The notes: generated by a model from the letters alone, not told the origin. 8,423 bases of DNA from an uncultured Lysobacteraceae bacterium (GCA_946480705.1 CAMLLF010000140.1:1-8423), one strand, 5' to 3'; numbered from the stretch's first letter, positions 1 to 8,423 are shown. Numbers and translations are program-made.

Positions 1-2
1 TG

Positions 3-896
3 TTCGACGCGCCCACCGTCGAGGCGCTCGCGCAGCACATCGACGCGCAGCGCGGCGAACTGCGCGACGACGCCGGGCGTCGCCATGGGCCTTACGATCT
101 GGTGCTCGTCTGCGGCGGTGCGGCCAGCGCACTGCGTCCCGCCGCGCTGACGCGCCGCGACCGGCCGTATGCCTGGGGCGCATTGTGGACTTTGTGCGCC
201 GATCCGCAGCGACGCTTCCAGGCGCAGCTGCAGCAGCGCTATGACGGTCCTCGGCGCATGGCAGGTCTCGTGCCGGTCGGCGTACTGCCGCGTGAAAGTG
301 CTGCGGAACGCAAGATCGGATTTTTCTGGAGCCTGCCCGTACGCGAACTCGATGCCGCGCTCGCGCGCGGCGTCGACGCCTGGCGTGCGGACGTCGTCAG
401 TTTCTGGCCGGACGTCGCGCCGCTGCTCGACAGCGTGACCGACGTGCGCCAGCTCATGCCGGCGCAGTACCGCGATGCGATCCTGCGCCGCTTCCACGAC
501 GGCCGCGTCGCCTGGCTCGGCGACGCGGCGCATGCGATGAGCCCGCAACTCGGGCAGGGCGCGAACATGGCGCTGCTCGATGCCGCGGCGCTCGCGCAGG
601 CCGTGGAGGAATGCGCCGGCGTCCCGGCGGCGCTGCGGCGCTACGACCGCGAGCGCCGCAGCCACGTCGCGATCTATCAGTTCGTGAGCCGCTGGCTGAC
701 GCCGCTGTTCCAGTCGGAACTCGACTGGGCCGGCCGGCTGCGCGATATCGGTTTCGGCCGGTTCGCGAAACTGCCCATGCTGCGCGGCGAAACATTGAAG
801 GTATTGGCTGGCGTGAAGCACGGCCTGTTCGGCAGCGTGGCGGCAGGTCGCCGGCACGTGCGTCGAATCGGGGAAATTGCAGAAACGTATAAATAG
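3..896 (+). CDS. FAD-dependent monooxygenase, 5'-truncated (UbiH/PHBH-like)
   Basis: The reading frame is open from the window edge to the TAG at 894-896, giving 297 visible residues; the N-terminus with the GxGxxG FAD-binding segment lies upstream. The second FAD motif is clear: a GD motif in AWLGDAAHAMSPQLGQGAN (Asp at 522-524), followed by an ALLDA helix, typical of class A flavoprotein hydroxylases related to UbiH and p-hydroxybenzoate hydroxylase. These use NAD(P)H and O2 to hydroxylate mostly aromatic substrates; this one's substrate cannot be told. The usual DG motif (GADGxxSxxR) reads VCGGAASALR, with Gly (114-116) where Asp is normal. The C-terminal tail (FVSRWLTPLF, then a basic amphipathic stretch) resembles other bacterial FAD monooxygenases. 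The gene converges on the yggX operon 50 bp downstream. Family call firm, exact role unknown. Confidence 0.85.
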   Translation, partial: FDAPTVEALAQHIDAQRGELRDDAGRRHGPYDLVLVCGGAASALRPAALTRRDRPYAWGALWTLCADPQRRFQAQLQQRYDGPRRMAGLVPVGVLPRESAAERKIGFFWSLPVRELDAALARGVDAWRADVVSFWPDVAPLLDSVTDVRQLMPAQYRDAILRRFHDGRVAWLGDAAHAMSPQLGQGANMALLDAAALAQAVEECAGVPAALRRYDRERRSHVAIYQFVSRWLTPLFQSELDWAGRLRDIGFGRFAKLPMLRGETLKVLAGVKHGLFGSVAAGRRHVRRIGEIAETYK

Positions 897-927
897 CGCG
901 TCGGCGAGGCGGCGTGCCGAGACGCGC
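896..927 (-). terminator. Possible terminator of the yggX operon
   Basis: Arms 896-902 and 921-927 form a 7-bp perfect stem, with an extra GGC/GCC pairing inside. Read on the minus strand, the stem follows the yggX stop codon by about 19 nt and is followed by a short AT-rich stretch (TATTTATAC). The tail is not a real U-tract, and the site overlaps the last codon of the convergent monooxygenase gene. It may end transcription from both sides weakly. Confidence 0.35.
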
Positions 928-946
928 CCTTGCGATTCCCGGCTTC

Positions 947-1219
947 TCAGCCCTCAGGCTCCACATACCCCGCCGGCTTGGCCGACCCTTCGCCGAAGAA
1001 GTACTTCTCGACCTCGGCCTGCAGGAAGGCGCGATGCTTCGGGTCGAGCGGCGACAGCCGGTTTTCGTTGATCAGCATGGTCTGGTGCGCGAGCCATTGG
1101 CTCCACGCTTCCTTCGACACCGAGTCGAACAGGCGCTTGCCGAGTTCGCCGGGCCAGGGAGCGAACGCGAGCCCTTCGGCTTCGCGGCCGAGCTTGATGC
1201 AGTGAACGGTGCGACTCAT
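947..1219 (-). CDS. yggX: Probable Fe(2+)-trafficking / oxidative damage protection protein YggX
   Basis: This 90-residue protein begins [17 protein letters not shown] and contains PGELGKR, SKEAW..W and QTMLINE, the signature blocks of the YggX family, whose E. coli member is 91 residues. The conserved Cys7 is present. Known members are small cytoplasmic proteins that protect Fe-S clusters against superoxide and are thought to handle labile Fe(II). The ATG at 1219 is chosen because it matches the family N-terminus and has a GGAG ribosome binding site with 5-nt spacing (1228-1225); upstream in-frame codons do not resemble the family. It lies 25 nt after mutY on the same strand, the same order as in E. 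coli, where the pair is co-transcribed. Last gene of the minus-strand operon. Confidence 0.97.
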   Translation of the reverse strand: MSRTVHCIKLGREAEGLAFAPWPGELGKRLFDSVSKEAWSQWLAHQTMLINENRLSPLDPKHRAFLQAEVEKYFFGEGSAKPAGYVEPEG

Positions 1220-1244
1220 GGAATCTCCGGTGGTGCGTCGATGA

Positions 1245-2303
1245 TCAGTCGGGCAGGGACTGCAGCAGCCGGCGGACCGGCGCGGGCAGGCCGAGCTGTG
1301 TGTATTCGTCGGCCGTGTACCAGCGCAGGCCGTCGCCGTCGGCCGCGCGCGGCAGCGGCACGGCGCGCGCGAGCAGCGGCGTGACCGCGAGCCGATAGTG
1401 GCTGAACACGTGTACGAAACTGTCAAGTGTGCGCGCGTGGTCGATGCGCGCGCCGGCTCGGCGCGCCGTGTGGTCCGCGGCGTCGACATCGCTCGCTTCG
1501 GGCAGGCTCCAGAGTTCCGCCCAGACGCCGGTACTCGGGCGCCGCTGCAGCAGGACGCGGCCGGCGTCGTCGCGCAGGATCAGCATGCAGGTCGCGCGCG
1601 TGGGACTCGTCTTCGCGGGCTTCCGCGCCGGCAGTTCGGCCGTGCGCCGTTCGCGCAGCGCAATGCAGCGGCCGGATACGGGACACACGCCGCAACGCGG
1701 CCTGCTGCGCACGCAGAGCGTCGCGCCGAGATCCATGATGGCCTGCGTGTAGTCCGCCACGCGCGCGTCGGGCGTGTTGTCCTCGGCGTGCTGCCACAGC
1801 GTGCGCGCGGTCGCCGTCGCGCCGGGCCAGCCGTCGACGCCGTGATAGCGGCTCAGCACGCGCTTGACGTTGCCGTCGAGAATCGCGCGGCGCTGCCCGA
1901 AGGCCTGCGCGAGTATCGCGCCCGCGGTAGAACGGCCGATGCCGGGCAGTGCGGAGAGCGCGTCGAAGTCGTGCGGCAGCTCGCCTCCGTGACGCTCGAC
2001 GCAGAGCTTCGCGGCCTTGTGCAGATTGCGCGCGCGACTGTAGTAGCCGAGTCCCGACCAGAGTCCGAGCACCTGATCGACCGGCGCCGCGGCGAGTGCC
2101 GGGAGGTCGGGCAGCGTGTCGACGAAACGCCGGAAGTAACCGATGACGGTCGCGACCTGTGTCTGCTGCAGCATGATTTCCGAGAGCCAGACGCGATACG
2201 GCGTGCGCGGCGTCTGCCACGGCAACTGCTTGCGGCCGTGCCGGTCGTACCAGTCCAGCAGCGCCGGCGCGAAATGCGTGTTCGGGACCGCCGCTGCGCT
2301 CAT
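1245..2303 (-). CDS. mutY: A/G-specific adenine glycosylase MutY
   Basis: The 352-residue product removes adenine mispaired with 8-oxoguanine. Order of motifs: catalytic Glu42 in [12 protein letters not shown]; helix-hairpin-helix [12 protein letters not shown] (119-130); catalytic Asp143 in [11 protein letters not shown]; a [4Fe-4S] loop with Cys197, 204, 207 and 213 (C-x6-C-x2-C-x5-C); and a C-terminal Nudix-like 8-oxoG recognition domain from about residue 235, containing the F-S-H triad (300-302). Length matches E. coli MutY (350). All key residues are present, so the enzyme should be active. The frame is open well upstream of the chosen ATG, but that extension lies inside the AsmA-like gene and has no family resemblance. 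The ATG at 2303-2301 shares bases with the TGA (2302-2300) of the upstream gene, implying translational coupling; no strong independent ribosome binding site is seen. Confidence 0.98.
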   Translation of the reverse strand: MSAAAVPNTHFAPALLDWYDRHGRKQLPWQTPRTPYRVWLSEIMLQQTQVATVIGYFRRFVDTLPDLPALAAAPVDQVLGLWSGLGYYSRARNLHKAAKLCVERHGGELPHDFDALSALPGIGRSTAGAILAQAFGQRRAILDGNVKRVLSRYHGVDGWPGATATARTLWQHAEDNTPDARVADYTQAIMDLGATLCVRSRPRCGVCPVSGRCIALRERRTAELPARKPAKTSPTRATCMLILRDDAGRVLLQRRPSTGVWAELWSLPEASDVDAADHTARRAGARIDHARTLDSFVHVFSHYRLAVTPLLARAVPLPRAADGDGLRWYTADEYTQLGLPAPVRRLLQSLPD

Positions 2304-2944
2304 TGGGCCGGTCCGGATTCGACGCGAATACCGTCGAGGCGCACGCCGTCGAGTTCGATCGTCTCGATCTGCGCGCTGCCGGGCAGCGGCGGCAGCGCGC
2401 TCGCGTTCGGCGCCGCCTGCACGAGTTCGTACCACCAGCGTTGCAGGCGCTGCGCGTCCATGTCGCCGGCGAAGTCGATGCCGCGCGCGAACGGCTTGCC
2501 GCCGCGCGTCAGCACGGCGCCGTCGATGCGCAGGTGCAGACTGAGGTCCGGAACCGCCGCGGTGTCGTCGCCGGCGGCGAGCCAGCGCTGCAGTGCGTCG
2601 AGTTCGAGCTGCGGTCTCGTCAGCAGCAGTTCTTCGATGACGAGGCGCGAATCGAACAGGCTGCTCCAGGGCAGGCTGACGTCGACGCGTTCGACCGCGA
2701 GCAGCGGCGCGGTCTCGCCGGGCAGCGCGAAGCGCGCCTCGTCGAGTTCGAGGCGCAGACGCGGCCACAGCGCATAACGCGCGGGACCGGTGAACGCGAG
2801 GTCGAGGCCGAGCCGCGAGCGCGTCTGCTCGGCGAGCAGCGCGGCGACGCGGCCGGGCTCGGCATAGTGGCGCAGCAGCAGGAAGGCGCCGGCACTCAGG
2901 GCCAGCAACGCAACTGCAATCTTCAGCGCGCGGGACTTTCGCAT
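2300..2944 (-). CDS. Short AsmA-family-like membrane-anchored protein
   Basis: The 214-residue product has a basic N-terminus (MRKSRALK) and one hydrophobic helix (about residues 8-25), so it should be anchored in the inner membrane with its body in the periplasm. The next segment (LGLDLAFTGPARYALWPRLRLELDEARFALPG, then LLAVERVDVSLPWSSLF and LVIEELLLTRPQLEL) matches the N-terminal AsmA pattern of alternating beta strands with F/TGP and WPRLRLEL. Full AsmA-like proteins usually exceed 500 residues and act in outer-membrane lipid or protein homeostasis, so this is a single-domain form; its function is not known. It is the first gene of the operon with mutY and yggX. An in-frame TAG directly precedes the ATG, which fixes the earliest possible start, and no Shine-Dalgarno sequence is visible. 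Family call moderate to good. Confidence 0.85.
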   Translation of the reverse strand: MRKSRALKIAVALLALSAGAFLLLRHYAEPGRVAALLAEQTRSRLGLDLAFTGPARYALWPRLRLELDEARFALPGETAPLLAVERVDVSLPWSSLFDSRLVIEELLLTRPQLELDALQRWLAAGDDTAAVPDLSLHLRIDGAVLTRGGKPFARGIDFAGDMDAQRLQRWWYELVQAAPNASALPPLPGSAQIETIELDGVRLDGIRVESGPAQ

Positions 2945-2961
2945 CTATGCCAAAAAGTGAA

Positions 2962-2990
2962 TTGATGGATATTCACGGCGCAGGCATAAT
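2962..2990 (+). promoter_or_regulatory. Putative sigma70 promoter facing ftsY end
   Basis: TTGATG (2962-2967) and CATAAT (2985-2990) are separated by exactly 17 bp, a near-consensus -35/-10 pair in otherwise very GC-rich DNA. The predicted transcription start is about 2996-2998. The CATAAT lies inside a small palindrome, GGCAT-A-ATGCC (2983-2993). It points right, away from the AsmA-like gene, and no plus-strand protein gene follows before the ftsY gene on the other strand. Equally good hexamers for the minus-strand operon were not found. Confidence 0.5.
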
Positions 2991-2996
2991 GCCGCG

Positions 2997-3124
2997 GCCG
3001 TCGGAACAACCCAGGATGGAGCGTTCCCCGGCACTGCTCGCGCCCAAGCTGGCCCCCCTGGCGGAAAGCGTGAGCGGACGTGGCGGCGAGCAATCGCCGC
3101 CACGTCCACCTTCACGTTTTCTTT
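2997..3124 (+). ncRNA. Candidate small RNA, about 128 nt
   Basis: This call rests on layout only: a promoter-like pair ending at 2990, about 80 nt of sequence without a credible reading frame, then a strong hairpin with a T-rich tail on the same strand. The body can form a local hairpin with arms GGAAC (3003-3007) and GTTCC (3023-3027), whose loop carries AGGAUGGAG with two GGA motifs of the kind recognised by CsrA/RsmA proteins. The one open frame across it (ATG at 3015) runs through the hairpin and has no proper ribosome binding site. I do not recognise it as SRP RNA, 6S RNA, tmRNA or RNase P RNA: for example, the conserved SRP RNA GGAAGNAGC apical motif is missing. Confidence 0.33.
3070..3124 (+). 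terminator. Strong intrinsic terminator, possibly bidirectional
   Basis: Arms 3076-3089 and 3094-3107 are perfect 14-bp complements around a GCAA (GNRA-type) tetraloop. A lower stem GTGAG/TTCAC (3070-3074 with 3111-3115) extends it beyond a small internal loop, and on the plus strand it is followed by GTTTTCTTT (3116-3124). The T-tract therefore serves plus-strand transcription. The hairpin also lies about 19 nt past the ftsY stop codon and can end ftsY transcription on the minus strand, but there the following bases (GCTTTCC) make a poor U-tract. Confidence 0.6.
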
Positions 3125-3133
3125 CCCTTCGCA

Positions 3134-4282
3134 TCAGGCGCCGAGCGCCGGCGGCAACAGGCCGTCGACGAATGCGGTCGCATCGAATTCGCGCAGGTCG
3201 TCGAGGCTTTCGCCGAGGCCGACGAAGCGCACCGGCAGCCCGAATTCCTTGGCCAGCGCGAAGATCACGCCGCCCTTGGCGGTGCCGTCGAGCTTCGTGA
3301 CGACGAGCCCGGTCACGCCGATCGCGGCGCGGAACTGGCGTACCTGATTGACCGCGTTCTGGCCGGTCGTGCCGTCGATGACGAGCAGCACTTCGTGCGG
3401 CGCGTCCGCATCGAGCTTGGCGAGCACGCGGCGGATCTTGCCGAGCTCGTCCATGAGTCCGCCCTGCGTGTGCAGGCGGCCGGCGGTGTCGGCGATCAGC
3501 AGGTCGGCGCCGCGCGAGCGGGCCGACTGCAGCGCGTCGAAGATCACGCTCGCGGCGTCGGATCCCGAGCCCTGCGCGATCACCGGCACCTGATTGCGCT
3601 CGCCCCAGGTCCGCAGCTGTTCGACCGCGGCGGCGCGGAACGTGTCGCCGGCGGCGAGCATGATGTCCAGGCCGTGCTGCTGATAGCGACGCGCAAGCTT
3701 GCCGATCGTCGTCGTCTTGCCGACGCCGTTGACGCCTACCATGAGCATGACGAACGGTTTGCGCGTGGCGTCGACCGCGAGCGGCCGCGCGATCGGCGCG
3801 ACGAGCTGGACCAGCGCCTGGCGCAGCGCAGCGAGCAGCTGGTCGGCATCCTCGAACTCGCGCTTGTTGAGGCGTCTGCGCAGGTTCTCGACGAGTTCGG
3901 TGCTGGCCGCGACGCCGACATCGGCGGTGATCAGCGCGGTTTCGAGTTCGTCGAGCAGCGCTTCGTCGAGCTTGGGCTTGCGCGAGAACAGGCTGCCGAG
4001 ACTGCGCGCGAACCCGCTGCCGGACAGGCGTTCGCGCCAGCTCCGCTTCGCGGGGGCGGCGACGGCGGTCATCGCGACGGCGGAGGCGACCGCTTCGAAC
4101 GCCGGTTCGCCGGCCGGCGACTCAGCCTCGGCCGCGGCGGCGTCGATCTCGGCAGCGACCGGCGGAATCGTCGCGTCGGCGGGAATCAGCGCGTGTTCGG
4201 GCGGAGCGGCGGCGTCGGCCGCGTCGGGAACCGCTGCAGGCGTTTCGGCCGGCTTCGGCGTCTTCTTCCAGAACTTGAACAT
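3134..4282 (-). CDS. ftsY: Signal recognition particle receptor FtsY
   Basis: The 382-residue SRP-type GTPase docks SRP-ribosome complexes at the inner membrane for co-translational insertion. The N-terminal A domain (about residues 1-80) is rich in Ala, Pro, Glu and Asp and short compared with E. coli FtsY (497 in total). The N domain runs roughly from 85 to 170 (LDEALLDELETALITADVGV). The G domain shows G1 GVNGVGKT (183-190), DTFRAAA (213-219), DTAGRL (265-270), TKLDGTAKGG (329-338) and the closing GLGESLDDL (355-363). All nucleotide-binding residues are intact. The ATG at 4282 gives MFKFWKK, a typical FtsY start with a basic, membrane-contacting end; the ribosome binding site is weak. It is divergent from rsmD with 84 bp between, as in many Gammaproteobacteria; ftsE and ftsX do not follow it here. 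Confidence 0.98.
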   Translation of the reverse strand: MFKFWKKTPKPAETPAAVPDAADAAAPPEHALIPADATIPPVAAEIDAAAAEAESPAGEPAFEAVASAVAMTAVAAPAKRSWRERLSGSGFARSLGSLFSRKPKLDEALLDELETALITADVGVAASTELVENLRRRLNKREFEDADQLLAALRQALVQLVAPIARPLAVDATRKPFVMLMVGVNGVGKTTTIGKLARRYQQHGLDIMLAAGDTFRAAAVEQLRTWGERNQVPVIAQGSGSDAASVIFDALQSARSRGADLLIADTAGRLHTQGGLMDELGKIRRVLAKLDADAPHEVLLVIDGTTGQNAVNQVRQFRAAIGVTGLVVTKLDGTAKGGVIFALAKEFGLPVRFVGLGESLDDLREFDATAFVDGLLPPALGA

Positions 4283-4366
4283 GAGGCGGGGGATTCAACG
4301 AGAATATCCGGCCATGCTACCACCGACCCGCGACTGCCCCGTCGCGATCGCGACCGGAAACCCAAC
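4283..4366. promoter_or_regulatory. Divergent ftsY/rsmD intergenic region
   Basis: These 84 bp must hold the start signals of both ftsY (minus) and the rsmD-coaD run (plus), unless promoters lie inside the coding regions. I see no convincing -35/-10 pair on either strand; the only AT-rich spot is around 4303-4308 (AATATC). GGAAA at 4356-4360, 6 nt before the rsmD GTG, is a plausible weak ribosome binding site. Confidence 0.4.
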
Positions 4367-4939
4367 GTGCCTGCAGCGCCCGGCAAGATCCGCATCATCG
4401 GCGGCAGCTTGCGCAATTCCCGCATCGAGGTGCCCGACCGGCCCGGCCTGAGGCCGACGCCCGAGCGGGTTCGTGAAACCCTGTTCAACTGGCTCGCGGC
4501 ACACGTCGGCGGTGCGCGCGTGCTGGACCTGTTCGCCGGCACCGGCGCGCTCGGACTCGAAGCGCTGTCGCGCGGCGCGCGCGAGGCGGTGTTCGTCGAG
4601 CGCGACCCGGGTCTCGCGGCCGCGCTGCGCGCGAACCTCGCGCGGCTGCGGCAGGACGCGCGCGCGCGCGTCGTCGTTGCCGATGCGCTCGATGCGTTCG
4701 CGACGCTCGACGGAACCTTCGACCTCGTATTCCTCGACCCGCCGTTCGCGAACGACCTGTGGAGCGCGGCCGCGGCCGGACTGGAGCAGGCCGGCCTGCT
4801 CGGCGGCCGTGCGCTGGCCTACGTCGAGGCACCCGTCGCGGCCGCACCGGCGCTGCCGCCGGACTGGGTATTGCACAAACAGACGCGCGCCGGCGACGTC
4901 TCGGCCGCGCTCTATCGCCGCGCCGCGACCATGGCTTAA
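4367..4939 (+). CDS. rsmD: 16S rRNA (guanine(966)-N(2))-methyltransferase RsmD
   Basis: The 190-residue SAM-dependent methyltransferase modifies G966 of 16S rRNA in the small ribosomal subunit. Family landmarks are GKIRIIGGSLRNSRIEVPD (6-24), LRPTPERVRETLFNWL (28-43), the SAM-binding DLFAGTGALGLEALSRGA (54-71) and the catalytic-site DPPF (124-127). The start is GTG at 4367: it lies six codons before the conserved KIRIIGG block, has GGAAA just upstream, and no in-frame ATG exists between the ftsY start and this point. The frame is open much further upstream, but that stretch is antisense to ftsY and has no family similarity. Length fits the usual 190-200. coaD follows after 36 nt, so the two are probably co-transcribed. 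Confidence 0.96.
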   Translation: MPAAPGKIRIIGGSLRNSRIEVPDRPGLRPTPERVRETLFNWLAAHVGGARVLDLFAGTGALGLEALSRGAREAVFVERDPGLAAALRANLARLRQDARARVVVADALDAFATLDGTFDLVFLDPPFANDLWSAAAAGLEQAGLLGGRALAYVEAPVAAAPALPPDWVLHKQTRAGDVSAALYRRAATMA

Positions 4940-5461
<522 letters not shown>

Positions 5462-5481
5462 CCCGTTTCATCCTTCCACGC

Positions 5482-5487
5482 AGGTGA
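5482..5487 (+). promoter_or_regulatory. Ribosome binding site of the lipoprotein gene
   Basis: AGGTGA lies 5 nt before the ATG at 5493. It is one of the clearest Shine-Dalgarno sequences in the window, and it fixes the start of the lipoprotein over upstream in-frame codons that would lie within coaD. Confidence 0.7.
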
Positions 5488-5492
5488 TCCCC

Positions 5493-5993
5493 ATGCGCAA
5501 GTTCATGCAAGCCGCCCTTCTCGGGCTCCTGTCCTCCGTCGTCCTGACCGCTTGCGAGAAGCAGGAAGAAACGGCGCCCGCGCCGGTCGCCGTCGAAGTG
5601 AAGATGCCGACCAACGCGACCGACCGCAACGCCTGGAAGCAGTACCTCGTCGACGTCGTCAAGCGCAACATGGCCGGCGTCACGTCGAGCCGTCCCTATC
5701 TCTACTTCGTGCCGGGCGGCGAAGACCAGGCCGCGATGGACGAGCGCATCAACCAGCTGCAGAACGTGCAGACCGTCGTCGCGCGCACCGTGCTGCCGGG
5801 CAACATGCTCGCGTTCGGCGGTCCGGACTCGAAGCTGACCGGCGACCTGATCATCGACGCGTTCAAGGACGCCAAGGCCGGTGCGTTCAAGGACGTCATC
5901 GTGCTCTACGTCGGCGCGCCCGCCGATCAGCAGCGCGTGCAGGATGCCGTCGCCCCGTCGGGTGCGACGTTCCGCTTCGTCGAAATGAAGTAA
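5493..5993 (+). CDS. Uncharacterised lipoprotein
   Basis: The 166-residue product has a type II signal peptide: MRKF, a hydrophobic stretch, and the lipobox LTAC with Cys21 as the lipidation site. Residue +2 is Glu rather than Asp, so by the usual Lol sorting rule it would go to the outer membrane, facing the periplasm. After a short Pro/Ala/Glu linker (22-36) comes a compact domain (about 40-166) with predicted alternating helices and strands, including RPYLYFVPGG, AAMDERINQLQNVQTVVA and AFKDVIVLYVG. It has no further Cys and no catalytic motif that I recognise. I do not know the family and assign no function. It lies 31 nt after coaD and 54 nt before the ferredoxin gene on the same strand, so it probably belongs to that transcription unit. 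Base composition is like that of its neighbours. Confidence 0.88.
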   Translation: MRKFMQAALLGLLSSVVLTACEKQEETAPAPVAVEVKMPTNATDRNAWKQYLVDVVKRNMAGVTSSRPYLYFVPGGEDQAAMDERINQLQNVQTVVARTVLPGNMLAFGGPDSKLTGDLIIDAFKDAKAGAFKDVIVLYVGAPADQQRVQDAVAPSGATFRFVEMK

Positions 5994-7978
<1,985 letters not shown>

Positions 7979-8007
7979 CGCCGGCGCGGCGCGCGCGGCA
8001 TCGGGAA

Positions 8008-8016
8008 ATGCATTGA
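8008..8016 (+). other. Two-codon open frame ATG-CAT-TGA overlapping the next start
   Basis: ATG (8008-8010), CAT and TGA (8014-8016) form a minimal open frame whose last base is the first base of the next gene's ATG (TGATG). It may be chance. If used, it would act as a tiny re-initiation leader. A weak GGGAA at 8003-8007 directly abuts the mini-frame and lies 8 nt before the hydrolase ATG. Confidence 0.2.
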
Positions 8017-8423
8017 TGAAACTCTGGTCCCTGATCGGCAACTCGCAGAAACTCGACGGCGGCGCGATGTTCGGCAACGTGCCGCGGCCCATGTGGGAAA
8101 AGTGGATAACGCCGGATGCCGACAACCGCATTCCGCTCGCGTGCCGCTGCCTGCTCGTCGACGATCTGGGCGGCAAGCGCGTGCTGTTCGAGACCGGCAT
8201 CGGCGCGTTCTTCGAACCCAAGCTCAAGGAACGCTTCGGCGTCGTCGAGAACGAGCACGTGCTGCTGCAGTCGCTCGCGCGCGCGGGCTTCGGCGATGCG
8301 GACATCGACGTGGTCGTGCTGTCGCATCTGCATTTCGACCATGCCGGCGGCCTGCTGGCCGCCTACGAACCGGGACAGCCGCCGCGGCTGCTGTTTCCGA
8401 ACGCGAAATACCTCGTGAGCCGC
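8016..8423 (+). CDS. Metallo-beta-lactamase-fold hydrolase, 3'-truncated
   Basis: The first 136 residues are visible; the frame runs off the window. The metal-binding motif H104-x-H106-x-D108-H109-A-G-G ([10 protein letters not shown]) identifies the MBL superfamily with a two-zinc hydrolase site. The N-terminal region ([26 protein letters not shown], then [12 protein letters not shown] and RVLFETGIG) has no signal peptide, so the enzyme is probably cytoplasmic. It resembles the lactonase-like branch that includes quorum-quenching YtnP-type enzymes, but that sub-family call is from memory and is weak; glyoxalase II-like or other esterase activity remains possible. The ATG at 8016 lies 37 nt after ggt on the same strand with a poor ribosome binding site, so co-transcription with ggt is likely. 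The remaining zinc ligands lie beyond the window. Confidence 0.9.
   Translation, partial: MKLWSLIGNSQKLDGGAMFGNVPRPMWEKWITPDADNRIPLACRCLLVDDLGGKRVLFETGIGAFFEPKLKERFGVVENEHVLLQSLARAGFGDADIDVVVLSHLHFDHAGGLLAAYEPGQPPRLLFPNAKYLVSR

Noticed and set aside
2304..2768. N-terminal extension of MutY by 155 residues
   Set aside because: The extra stretch is an out-of-frame reading of the AsmA-like gene, Arg/Ala-rich, and the MutY family starts near the ATG at 2303.
1398..2777. Plus-strand open frame of 459 codons opposite mutY
   Set aside because: A shadow of mutY and the AsmA-like gene: Arg-rich, with no recognisable domain or ribosome binding site.
2997..3124. SRP RNA (ffs), suggested by proximity to ftsY
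   Set aside because: The conserved apical motif around GGAAGNAGC and the pairing of the SRP RNA ends are missing on both strands.
3080..4366. Upstream open extension of the rsmD frame (429 codons)
   Set aside because: It is antisense to ftsY, has an Arg/Ala/Glu-rich composition with no domain, and the family N-terminus begins just after the GTG at 4367.
7979..8010. Imperfect GC-rich hairpin after ggt
   Set aside because: Only short arms with a bulge and no T-tract; sequences made mostly of GC repeats pair like this by chance.

Overview
The window is strongly GC-rich, gene-dense chromosomal DNA with no mobile element, CRISPR array, tRNA or rRNA that I can see. The genes are gammaproteobacterial. 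CoaD (especially its C-terminal half), YggX and the gamma-glutamyltransferase resemble Xanthomonadales (Lysobacterales) or E. coli homologues as I remember them. I therefore infer a member of the Xanthomonadales or a close relative; genus and species cannot be read from the sequence.

Layout. (1) Positions 3-896 (+) hold the 3' part of an FAD-dependent monooxygenase gene that starts before the window. (2) A convergent minus-strand operon runs from 2944 down to 947: a short AsmA-like envelope protein, mutY (adenine glycosylase) and yggX (Fe(II) trafficking and oxidative damage protection). mutY starts inside the stop codon of the AsmA-like gene, and mutY-yggX is the same pairing as in E. coli. 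(3) A 189-bp spacer (2945-3133) carries a good sigma70-type promoter on the + strand. About 80 bp further on is a perfect 14-bp hairpin with a T-rich tail, a layout that suggests an undescribed small RNA of about 128 nt. (4) ftsY (minus, 4282-3134) is divergent from (5) a plus-strand run: rsmD, coaD, an unrecognised lipoprotein, a YfhL-type 2[4Fe-4S] ferredoxin, ggt, and the start of a metallo-beta-lactamase-fold hydrolase cut by the window end.

How the genes fit together. The mutY-yggX unit deals with oxidative damage to DNA and Fe-S clusters. ftsY/rsmD/coaD is a housekeeping block (membrane targeting, 16S rRNA methylation, coenzyme A synthesis), and the ftsY-rsmD divergence is common in Gammaproteobacteria. 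The ferredoxin and ggt genes overlap by 4 nt, so a cytoplasmic Fe-S protein is translationally linked to a periplasmic glutathione-degrading enzyme. A 17-bp perfect stem-loop sits between the lipoprotein and ferredoxin genes and ends 9 nt before the ferredoxin start codon.

Most of the content is ordinary core genome. The points worth a second look are the candidate small RNA, the intercistronic stem-loop, the orphan lipoprotein, the single-domain AsmA-like protein tied to mutY, and the altered DG motif of the monooxygenase. I found no convincing new multi-gene system.
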